Source: Draconibacterium orientale
Lineage (GTDB): Bacteria > Bacteroidota > Bacteroidia > Bacteroidales > UBA1556
Direction: 5' to 3'
Assembly: GCA_022736595.1 (NCBI GenBank)
Contig: DZDC01000041.1
Location: forward strand, 5,298-17,531
Length of the DNA stretch: 12,234 nt
Below the pieces are notes generated by a model that was given only the letters and a program-made list of their open reading frames with translations, was not told the DNA's origin and ran no database searches. This document shows positions 5,924 through 12,234 of this stretch, piece after piece (the stretch's first letter is position 1; each line of letters opens with the position of its first letter). Position numbers and translations under genes: made by a program.

Positions 5924-8900
5924 ATGATTAAACACATTATCACCCTGTTTTTACTCTTAAGTTTTTTCGTCGTTTCGGCACAAAATCAAAAAAGTATAAG
6001 CCCATCCACTCCTTCTCAAATCAAAGTTCAAAATGCGGCTGCAACGCATTACAATAGCGAAGGCAAGCTCAATTTTGTTGAATTTGAAGTTGGCAAGGAA
6101 CCTCTTTTAGAACAATTCGACCTTTGGCTTCAACGTCAATTCCAATTGCCAAAGGAATGTACTTTAGTAGAGGTCAATCGAATTTCAGACGATATGGGCT
6201 ACACCCACATTCGATACAAACTTCATTATCATGGTTTTGAAATTCACGATGGAATGCTTGTGTTACACACCAAAGACCGAAAGGTTTTTTCATTCAACGG
6301 CATTGTCCCCGCCGAAGCAATACAAAATTATCAAGCTCAGCTCACCGAAACTCAAGCTTTAAGTTATGCTCTAAAGCACGTAAATGCGCAAATTTACAAA
6401 TGGGAAATTCCTGGGGAGGAACAATTTATAAAAACCTTTACAAAAAATCCCAATGCTACCTATTTCCCCAAAGCCAAAACCGTTTTATACCGCAATAACC
6501 CAACGAAAGAATACCATCTCACTTATAAATTTGATATTTATGCCCATCAACCCCTAAGCCGTGAAGAAGTGTTTGTGGACGCCACCACAGGTGCTATTTT
6601 GTTTGAAAACAAATTGATTCACCATGTGGATAGTGTTGGCACAGCCGTTACTCAATACAGTGGAAACAAAACCATTACCACCGATTATTACAATAATAAT
6701 TTTAGACTTCGCGAAAATGGTCGTGGATTAGGCATTCAAACTTATGATATGAATCAAAGCACCAATTACGGCAGTGCTGTCGATTTCATCGATTCAAACA
6801 ACTATTGGAACAACACCAACACTACACTGGATCAAATTGCCACCGACGCCCATTGGGGAATGGAAATGACCTATGATTATTATATGCTTAAACACAACCG
6901 CAACAGCATTGATGGCAATGGTTTAGCATTAATTTCTTATGTGCATTACGATCAAAATTACGCCAACGCATTTTGGAACGGTAACTACATGACCTTCGGA
7001 GATGGTTCAGGCAGCATAGGCCCCTTGGTCGCTTTAGATATTGTAGGTCATGAAATAAGTCATGGATTGACGCAATACACCGCCAACCTAGACTATCTCA
7101 ACGAATCGGGAGCCATGAATGAAGCTTTTAGCGATATTTTTGGAACAGCAATTGAACATTATGGAAAGCCTGGCGCCGGCAATTGGCTCATGGGCGAAAA
7201 CATCGGCTCAGCCTTCCGCTCCATGAGCAATCCCAATCAATATGGCGACCCAGATACTTATCTTGGAACCAACTATTATTTGGGAACGCAAGATAATGGT
7301 GGCGTGCACACCAATTGTGGAGTTTTGAGCTATTGTTTTTATTTGATGGCGGAGGGAGGAAGTGGTGTCAATGACTTAGGAAATTCCTACAACATCTCAG
7401 GAATTGGAATTGACTCAGCTTCTCGCATCGCCTTCAGAGCACTTACAGTTTATCTTGTAAATTCTAGCCAACATGCTGATGCAAGATTCTACTTTATCAA
7501 GTCAGCCATTGATTTATTTGGCGGCTGCACCCCTGCCGTAGAAGCAGTTACAAATGCCTTTTATGCTGTTGGAATTGGATCTATTTACAGCCCTACGGTG
7601 GTAGCTGACTTCAGTACCGATCTCGCCAGTTTTTGCCAAGCTCCTGCCACAGTTGACTTTAAAAACTTAAGCTCCAACTCTGGTAATTTTGTATGGAACT
7701 TTGGTGATGGAGGCACCAGTACCCAATATAATCCTTCCCACACCTATACTTCTGTTGGAACCTTTAACGTTCAATTGATTGCTTTGGGAGGCAATTGTGG
7801 TTCCGATACCGTTATTAAAAACAGTTTTGTTTCGGTTAGCCCCGACAATCCTTGTCCTCATAATATGCCCAACTTTGGCACCCAAACCCTTACTTCTTGC
7901 AGCGGTTTGCTTTTTGACAATGGAGGTGCATCTAACTATACCGACAATACCAATGTAATGACTACCCTCTCGCCTGTTGGAGCGAGCTATATCACCCTTA
8001 CTTTCAGCAGCTTCGATTTTGAATCGAATTACGACTACCTGTATATTTATGATGGACCCAATACTTCTTCTACTTTGATAGGTCAGTTCGACGGAACAAG
8101 CCTTCCCAATGGAGGAACTGTGGTTAGCACTGGAGGCAGTCTTACTTTACGACAAACAAGCGATCAAGCCATTACTGGCGCAGGTTTTAAAGCTTTTTGG
8201 CAGTGCAGCCAGCCCAACGCAGCTCCCACCACGCAATTTATTAGCAACGATACGCTAAGTTGTGATGGAACGATTCAGTTTACTGATAAAAGCCTCAACA
8301 GCCCTACCTCATGGGTGTGGCATTTTGGCGATGGCGACAGCAGTGTGCAACAAAACCCCACCCACCAATACCTTCAAAGTGGTTACTATAATGTAAGCCT
8401 TGCTGCTTCCAATACTTTTGGCCAAACTCAAATTATCAAACCCAATTTAATCCATATTGAACTACCTCAAATTCCCCAAGCTGCTGACGTGAGTTTATGC
8501 AATGGTGGCAATGCCCTATTGCAAGCCAATGGCAACGGGCAATTGGTATGGTTTTCTACTGCTACCGGAACTACCTCAATAGATACCGGCAATACGCTTT
8601 CGCTCAACAATATTACCCAAACCAGCAGCTACTTTGTAGAAAGTCAAGTATCTAAGCCTTCGAAGACTGTAGGAATGACGGCTACCTTATCTGATGGCGG
8701 AGTACTGGATATTGAGCATTATTTGGTATTTGATGTTTTCAATACTTTCATTTTAAAATCGGTTAAAGTTTATGCCAATTCAACTGGATCACGCACCATT
8801 ACATTGCAAGATGGTGCAGGTAACATATTGAAAACCACCATAGCTAATGTTGTGGGTGGATGGAATACCATTTCATTAAATTACACCATTCAAACAGGTG

Positions 8901-9604
8901 TAAACTACCGACTGGCGGGCAAAAACTTTCACCGCAAAAATGCCAATGTAAATTATCCCTACACTATCGCAGGATTGGTAAACATCAAGTCGAGTAGTGC
9001 ATCCACCAATCCTCAAAATTATTATTACTATTTTTATGAATGGGAAGTAGCCACATTGCCTTGTACCAGCACTCGTGAAGAAGTGAAAGTTTTTGTAAAC
9101 AGTTCGGCTCCATCGGCCAGTTTTCAATACTCCAACACCCAATTAAATGTGAGTTTTTCCAACACTACCAATCCTTTGGGAAGTAGTTTTTGGAGCTTTG
9201 GCGACGGTAGTTTTTCATCTGACATCAATCCAAGTCATACTTTTGCAACAGGCGGAATTTATACCGTCAAACTTAAGGTTGACAACGGTTGTGGAGTTGA
9301 CAGCACCCAACAAATACTCGATCTTACCGGTGTGGGAATTTATGAAAATTCTGACGCTAATCTTGAATTGTTCCCTAATCCTACCCAAGGTTTATTGCAT
9401 TTAAAATGGACCAATGGATCATCAGAATCCAAACTCGAACTCCTCGATGTATTGGGTCAAAGCCTTATGGCAATAGTAATTTCAGAGTCCAATGGCTCAT
9501 TGAACCTCGATTTAACTACCTTTGCTGACGGAATTTATTTTATCAAAGTGCAGCAATCGCCCTTTCAAAATCAACTTTACAAAGTAATTAAACAGTCAAA
9601 ATAA
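5924..9604 (+). CDS. T9SS-secreted M4 (thermolysin-like) metalloprotease with PKD and CUB domains
   Basis: This 1226-residue secreted zinc endopeptidase has a signal peptide 1-19 (VSA|Q20). The FTP/PepSY-type propeptide runs to about 238 and ends near FVDATTGAILFENKL. The catalytic domain covers about 239-556, close to the size of thermolysin. The zinc site is H376-E377-I-S-H380 with E400 in NEAFSD, exactly 20 residues on as in thermolysin, and the transition-state His is H462 in DNGGVHTN. PKD domains follow at about 557-643 (WNFGDGG, W591), 768-847 (WHFGDGD, W799) and 1060-1135 (WSFGDGS, W1090). A CUB domain spans 644-761 (YDYLYIYDGPNTSS), an Ig-like domain about 848-911, and an unnamed beta-rich segment 916-1042. 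The type A sorting domain covers about 1147-1226 (LELFPNPTQG, DGIYFIKV), which directs export through the T9SS and probably surface attachment. Its stop overlaps the next start. It probably degrades extracellular protein for nutrition; the actual substrate is unknown. Confidence 0.95.
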   Translation: MIKHIITLFLLLSFFVVSAQNQKSISPSTPSQIKVQNAAATHYNSEGKLNFVEFEVGKEPLLEQFDLWLQRQFQLPKECTLVEVNRISDDMGYTHIRYKLHYHGFEIHDGMLVLHTKDRKVFSFNGIVPAEAIQNYQAQLTETQALSYALKHVNAQIYKWEIPGEEQFIKTFTKNPNATYFPKAKTVLYRNNPTKEYHLTYKFDIYAHQPLSREEVFVDATTGAILFENKLIHHVDSVGTAVTQYSGNKTITTDYYNNNFRLRENGRGLGIQTYDMNQSTNYGSAVDFIDSNNYWNNTNTTLDQIATDAHWGMEMTYDYYMLKHNRNSIDGNGLALISYVHYDQNYANAFWNGNYMTFGDGSGSIGPLVALDIVGHEISHGLTQYTANLDYLNESGAMNEAFSDIFGTAIEHYGKPGAGNWLMGENIGSAFRSMSNPNQYGDPDTYLGTNYYLGTQDNGGVHTNCGVLSYCFYLMAEGGSGVNDLGNSYNISGIGIDSASRIAFRALTVYLVNSSQHADARFYFIKSAIDLFGGCTPAVEAVTNAFYAVGIGSIYSPTVVADFSTDLASFCQAPATVDFKNLSSNSGNFVWNFGDGGTSTQYNPSHTYTSVGTFNVQLIALGGNCGSDTVIKNSFVSVSPDNPCPHNMPNFGTQTLTSCSGLLFDNGGASNYTDNTNVMTTLSPVGASYITLTFSSFDFESNYDYLYIYDGPNTSSTLIGQFDGTSLPNGGTVVSTGGSLTLRQTSDQAITGAGFKAFWQCSQPNAAPTTQFISNDTLSCDGTIQFTDKSLNSPTSWVWHFGDGDSSVQQNPTHQYLQSGYYNVSLAASNTFGQTQIIKPNLIHIELPQIPQAADVSLCNGGNALLQANGNGQLVWFSTATGTTSIDTGNTLSLNNITQTSSYFVESQVSKPSKTVGMTATLSDGGVLDIEHYLVFDVFNTFILKSVKVYANSTGSRTITLQDGAGNILKTTIANVVGGWNTISLNYTIQTGVNYRLAGKNFHRKNANVNYPYTIAGLVNIKSSSASTNPQNYYYYFYEWEVATLPCTSTREEVKVFVNSSAPSASFQYSNTQLNVSFSNTTNPLGSSFWSFGDGSFSSDINPSHTFATGGIYTVKLKVDNGCGVDSTQQILDLTGVGIYENSDANLELFPNPTQGLLHLKWTNGSSESKLELLDVLGQSLMAIVISESNGSLNLDLTTFADGIYFIKVQQSPFQNQLYKVIKQSK

Positions 9605-10611
9605 TGAATACAGTTAAAATTCTAGTTTCTATACTTTTTGCTTCTATCATCGGTAGCTTAGCTTGGGCATTCTTTCTGCCATCCAGTATTTTAATCAGTG
9701 AGAAAGTCAATATTTACGGTCCAGTAGAGCAGGTCTTTGTTCAGGTCAACAACTTCCACAATTGGAAAAATTGGTCTCCTTACAACGATTCTATTCTTTT
9801 GACACAATTTGCTGGCCCTCAGAAAGGCGCAGGAAGTCAAATGCTTTGGAACGACAAAAAAGAAGGTCGTAGCGTGCAGACCATCCTCGAAAGTGTTGAA
9901 AATCAGAAAGTGGTGACAGAGCTGGTTTTCAACGATCAACAGAATGCTGCTAAAAGTTATTTTTACTTTCAACAATTGGGCGACAGTACTGAGGTAAAAT
10001 GGGAAATGAAAGTCGAAGACCTCTCCTATCCTTTTGGTCGATTTGTAGGTTATATGATTAAAAAAGGTGCCACTCATAACTTTAAAAAAGGGTTGGAAAA
10101 ACTTAAAACTTTTTTGCAGCTCAATCCAGGATTAATGGATTATTCGGGCTACGAAATCATGAAAGAAAACACCGAATTAACGCATTACCTTAGTTATACC
10201 GATTCGGCATTAATGAGTGATTTGAGTCAAAATACAAAGCTGGCTTTTCAAAGTATTTATAGTATTGCTGCCAAAAACAAACTCACGCCCATGGGTCATC
10301 CTAAAACCGAATGGATGAGCTACAATCCTCAAGCTTATTCTAAGTTCAGATGCTTGGTACAAATTGGTAAGGAAGTTAAAATTAAGGAACAAAAAGTGGA
10401 ATATTATGCTGCCAATGCCAAAAATGTAATCTGGTTGAAATATGTGGGAAGTTACGAAAATTCAGCCATTGGCTGGGAAACCCTTGATAAATATTTAGCC
10501 AACAATAAATTACAAATGGCAGGGTTCCCTTATGAAGAATACGTTAGTGGGCCTGAAAATGAAGCGGATACCTTAAAATGGGTTACAAATATTTATTTTC
10601 CAGTAAAGTAA
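9604..10611 (+). CDS. Membrane-anchored SRPBCC + GyrI-like domain protein
   Basis: The 335-residue protein opens with one hydrophobic segment (about 5-28), a signal anchor or uncleaved signal. An SRPBCC (START-like) fold follows at about 32-175, with the signature NIYGPVEQVFVQVNNFHNWK NWSPY region and GAGSQMLWND. A GyrI-like small-molecule-binding domain follows at about 195-335, ending in PYEEYVSGP and WVTNIYFPVK. Both domains have internal cavities for hydrophobic or small ligands, and some stand-alone GyrI-like proteins hydrolyse cyclopropanoid compounds. No DNA-binding domain is present, so this is not an AraC or MerR regulator. The ATG overlaps the protease stop as TAATG, so translation is probably coupled. 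Topology suggests the domains face the periplasm. The fusion is seen elsewhere in Bacteroidota, as far as I recall; the ligand is unknown. Confidence 0.85.
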   Translation: MNTVKILVSILFASIIGSLAWAFFLPSSILISEKVNIYGPVEQVFVQVNNFHNWKNWSPYNDSILLTQFAGPQKGAGSQMLWNDKKEGRSVQTILESVENQKVVTELVFNDQQNAAKSYFYFQQLGDSTEVKWEMKVEDLSYPFGRFVGYMIKKGATHNFKKGLEKLKTFLQLNPGLMDYSGYEIMKENTELTHYLSYTDSALMSDLSQNTKLAFQSIYSIAAKNKLTPMGHPKTEWMSYNPQAYSKFRCLVQIGKEVKIKEQKVEYYAANAKNVIWLKYVGSYENSAIGWETLDKYLANNKLQMAGFPYEEYVSGPENEADTLKWVTNIYFPVK

Positions 10612-10644
10612 AATAAGATTTTCAACCTTTGAGTGAAAGAAATT

Positions 10645-10660
10645 GGCATTTGAGGATGCC
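10645..10660. terminator. Weak hairpin between convergent genes
   Basis: GGCAT (10645-10649) and ATGCC (10656-10660) form a 5-bp stem around a 6-base loop in the 72-bp gap between the SRPBCC-GyrI gene and the convergent Rrf2 gene. Read on the minus strand it is followed by AATTTCTTT, a weak T-rich tail. On the plus strand there is no T tract. It may terminate the Rrf2 transcript only. Confidence 0.3.
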
Positions 10661-10683
10661 CTTCAGGAATTAAATAGGCAGGA

Positions 10684-11097
10684 TTAAAACTTGTGATCGA
10701 GGTAATACTGCAAACTTCGGTTGCGCAAAAAATTGGCAAATTGGAGCGTCATTTCGTCCATAATTCCCCCTAAAAGGCAATCTTTAAACTCGCAATGACC
10801 ATAACCCATAAAACATTCATATTGTTCCAATTTCCCTTCAATGGCTTCAAAAATATCCAACAGCGAAATATCAGCTGCGGCTTTGGCCAAGAAAAATCCA
10901 CCATTGGGACCACGCGAACTGCTAACCAACTTTTCTTTACTCAAGCGTTGCATTACCTTAGCCACATGATGTTTTGAAAAGCTAAAAGCCTCAGCAATAC
11001 TTACTACACTTGTTTTATCTCCATTTTTTGCAACGTAAACCATGGCATGGATGGCAATACTTGCTGCTTCGGATAAACTTATTAATTTATTATGCAT
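10684..11097 (-). CDS. Rrf2-family transcriptional regulator
   Basis: The 137-residue protein is a winged helix-turn-helix regulator of the Rrf2 family (IscR, NsrR, CymR, RirA). The helix-turn-helix covers about 30-58 (SIAEAFSFSKHHVAKVMQRL) and the wing is RGPNGGFFL (62-70), a family hallmark. The dimerisation helix begins near 79 (LLDIFEAIEG). Three cysteines, C95, C102 and C107, sit where iron-sulfur-binding members hold their cluster ligands, with spacing C-x6-C-x4-C. This makes an Fe-S sensor of nitric oxide, oxygen or iron status plausible, as in NsrR; CymR-type members lack these cysteines. It faces the helicase gene divergently and the SRPBCC-GyrI gene convergently, so no metabolic partner is adjacent. 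Palindromes over its own promoter suggest autoregulation. Family is firm; the sensed signal is inferred. Confidence 0.92.
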   Translation of the reverse strand: MHNKLISLSEAASIAIHAMVYVAKNGDKTSVVSIAEAFSFSKHHVAKVMQRLSKEKLVSSSRGPNGGFFLAKAAADISLLDIFEAIEGKLEQYECFMGYGHCEFKDCLLGGIMDEMTLQFANFLRNRSLQYYLDHKF

Positions 11098-11105
11098 TAA
11101 ATTCC

Positions 11106-11188
11106 TAAATACTTAATTAAATGTTGGTTAAATCTCACTTAAACGTTCTAAAAAATCATTTGAAGTAGGCCACAAAATTAAGTATTTA
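11106..11188. repeat. 13-bp inverted repeat flanking the Rrf2 promoter
   Basis: TAAATACTTAATT at 11106-11118 is the exact reverse complement of AATTAAGTATTTA at 11176-11188, with 57 bp between the arms. The right arm overlaps the palindromic operator candidate; the left arm lies in the predicted leader, 9 bp from the start codon. This could be a pair of regulator sites. Confidence 0.55.
11173..11180 (-). promoter_or_regulatory. Candidate -7 box for the Rrf2 gene
   Basis: The minus strand reads TAATTTTG, an exact TAnnTTTG match, predicting a leader of about 70 nt. Minus-strand TTG triplets lie 15 and 23 bp upstream, neither at the ideal distance. The box overlaps the inverted repeat arm at 11176-11188 and adjoins the palindrome at 11182-11193, an arrangement expected for a repressed promoter. 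Confidence 0.45.
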
Positions 11189-11193
11189 AATAC
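11182..11193. promoter_or_regulatory. Putative Rrf2-type operator palindrome
   Basis: GTATTTAAATAC is a perfect 12-bp palindrome. With its flanks (AAGTATTTAAATACATC) it resembles the AT-rich operators known for NsrR of Bacillus, from memory. It sits just upstream of the -7 box of the Rrf2 gene, so binding would block polymerase. The likely binder is the Rrf2 protein itself. Confidence 0.45.
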
Positions 11194-11336
11194 ATCAATT
11201 TTGCAAAACTTACTAATAAGTACCCTATTACTCAATTGAGTTTTATCAATAGTTGCTAACGCAGCCAATCGTAAATTATTTCAGATATCCCATGTCGGCA
11301 ATGCGCTTTTGGTTATCTTCGCTTGAAATAAAAGCC

Positions 11337-12234
11337 ATGAGTCTTATCGCCTATAAATCTTCAGCCGGCAGCGGCAAAACTTTCACTTTGGTGCTTGATT
11401 ATCTATCTATTGCCCTGCTTGACCCCAAAAAGTTTAGAAATATTTTAGCGTTAACTTTCACCCTAAAAGCCACCGCCGAAATGAAGCAAAGGCTCATGCG
11501 TTACCTTCAACTCCTAAGCCAGCAAGATAAAGAGAAAGATTGGAGCCCAGAAATCAATGCCATTGCAGTAATTTTAGCAGAGAAAACCAATCTCACCCTA
11601 CCTCAAATTCAACAACGCTCAAAACAACTTTTAAATCTCATTTTACACCATTATTCCGAATTATCCATCTATACTTTGGATAGCTTTGTGGTAAAAATAG
11701 TAAAGAGTTTTACCCACGACCTCAATCTTAGTTCTAATTTTGAATTGGAGCTCGACTCCGAAGTTTTTGTAGAGGCTGCTGTGGAACATTTACTCAAAAA
11801 AATTGGCAAAGACCCTGTCCTTACTCAGTTTGTGGTGGATTTTGTTTTGGAGGCTTTGGACAATGAAAATTACCAATCGCTCCAGAAAGAACTTGAAAAA
11901 AAAGCCTATCTCCTTTTTCAAAGCAGCCATTACCAACCCATCGAAAGCCTTTCAGAGGTGCCACTCAGCGAGTTTGAGCTATTGAGAAAAACTTTAAATC
12001 AAGACCTTGCAAAAACTTACCTTTTCTTTGAGCAAATGGGCAAAAAGGGTTTACAATTAATGGAACAAGGTGGGGTGCAACCCAATGATACTTCAAGTGG
12101 TTTTTTAGAAAAATTTTTCCACAAACTTATAAATGTGGAAATCAACTCCGCATCCAACCTCAGTAAAATTGAAACCGACACCTTCAAAAAACATATAGAT
12201 GAGGGACTGGAATGGTATCCCAAAAAGTCGGCAA
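11337..12234 (+). CDS. UvrD/RecB-AddA-like helicase, N-terminal part (runs off window)
   Basis: An open frame of 299 codons runs uninterrupted from ATG 11337 to the right edge, and the gene is incomplete there. It begins MSLIAYKSSAGSGKTFTLVL, with Walker A A10-G-S-G-K-T15. The motif Ia region NILALTFTLKATAEMKQRL (35-53) and YTLDSF (112-117) follow. This is the start of a superfamily 1 UvrD-type helicase of the RecB/AddA kind, which in Bacteroidota forms an AddAB-like double-strand-break repair complex with a PD-(D/E)XK nuclease domain at the far C-terminus. That nuclease domain and the downstream partner are outside the window. An in-frame ATG at 11292 would add 15 residues; I prefer 11337 because family members begin a few residues before the Walker A strand. 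Motif Ia has Leu43 where Asn is usual. Confidence 0.88.
   Translation, partial: MSLIAYKSSAGSGKTFTLVLDYLSIALLDPKKFRNILALTFTLKATAEMKQRLMRYLQLLSQQDKEKDWSPEINAIAVILAEKTNLTLPQIQQRSKQLLNLILHHYSELSIYTLDSFVVKIVKSFTHDLNLSSNFELELDSEVFVEAAVEHLLKKIGKDPVLTQFVVDFVLEALDNENYQSLQKELEKKAYLLFQSSHYQPIESLSEVPLSEFELLRKTLNQDLAKTYLFFEQMGKKGLQLMEQGGVQPNDTSSGFLEKFFHKLINVEINSASNLSKIETDTFKKHIDEGLEWYPKKSA

Larger units (their letters stand above)
11098..11336. other. Divergent intergenic region, Rrf2 gene / helicase gene
   Basis: This 239-bp AT-rich region has no gene. It holds a minus-strand TAnnTTTG box, a perfect palindrome GTATTTAAATAC, a 13-bp inverted repeat and a second perfect palindrome ACTCAATTGAGT. Plus-strand promoter elements for the helicase were not clear. 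Confidence 0.65.

Noticed and set aside
8876..9142. 88-residue open frame on the minus strand
   Set aside because: It is antisense to the protease gene in a continuous well-supported frame; no motif seen.
9691..10077. 128-residue open frame on the minus strand
   Set aside because: It lies fully inside the SRPBCC-GyrI gene, lacks any recognisable domain, and the plus-strand frame has clear family motifs.
11292..11336. Upstream ATG for the helicase
   Set aside because: In frame and open, but the 15 extra residues do not resemble the family start; ATG 11337 places the first strand where homologues have it. The upstream start remains possible.

Overview
The window looks like chromosomal DNA of a Bacteroidota (Flavobacteriia/Sphingobacteriia-like) bacterium. 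It is AT-rich. Exported proteins have signal peptides cleaved before Gln (A|Q). One large protease ends in a type IX secretion (T9SS) type A sorting domain, and a T9SS Plug family protein (DUF5103) is present. Promoter candidates fit the Bacteroidota -7 box TAnnTTTG, and Shine-Dalgarno sequences are not obvious. I saw no tRNA, rRNA, transposase, phage gene or CRISPR array.

Layout. Positions 1-276 hold no gene but contain a compact cluster of repeated units, each with a small CCCGA...TCGGG hairpin. From 277 to 5581 five genes run on the minus strand. In transcription order they are an exported C1B papain-like (bleomycin-hydrolase type) peptidase, a membrane-anchored calcineurin-like metallophosphoesterase, shikimate kinase (aroK), the T9SS Plug protein, and a DUF4421-like outer-membrane beta-barrel protein. 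The first three are 5 and 12 bp apart. An 85-bp gap with its own -7 box separates aroK from Plug, and Plug and the barrel protein are 10 bp apart. A divergent 342-bp intergenic region (5582-5923) follows.

On the plus strand, 5924-9604 encodes a 1226-residue M4 (thermolysin-like) metalloprotease with a propeptide, three PKD domains, a CUB domain, an Ig-like domain, an unnamed beta-sandwich-like segment and a T9SS sorting tail. Its stop codon overlaps (TAATG) the start of a membrane-anchored SRPBCC + GyrI-like protein (9604-10611). Convergent to these is an Rrf2-family regulator with three cysteines (10684-11097, minus). Its upstream region has perfect palindromes and a 13-bp inverted repeat overlapping the likely promoter. 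The right edge holds the first 299 codons of a UvrD/RecB-AddA-like helicase (11337 to the edge, plus).

How the genes may work together. The window holds both a component of the T9SS exit channel (Plug) and a T9SS client (the M4 protease), though in separate transcription units. The protease and the SRPBCC-GyrI protein are translationally coupled. The Rrf2 gene is probably autoregulated. No clearly new defence or mobile system is visible. The most original leads are the Plug/DUF4421 pair, the protease/SRPBCC-GyrI coupling, the Rrf2 operator layout, the phased CGTAAAA repeats at the protease promoter, and the left-end repeat cluster.
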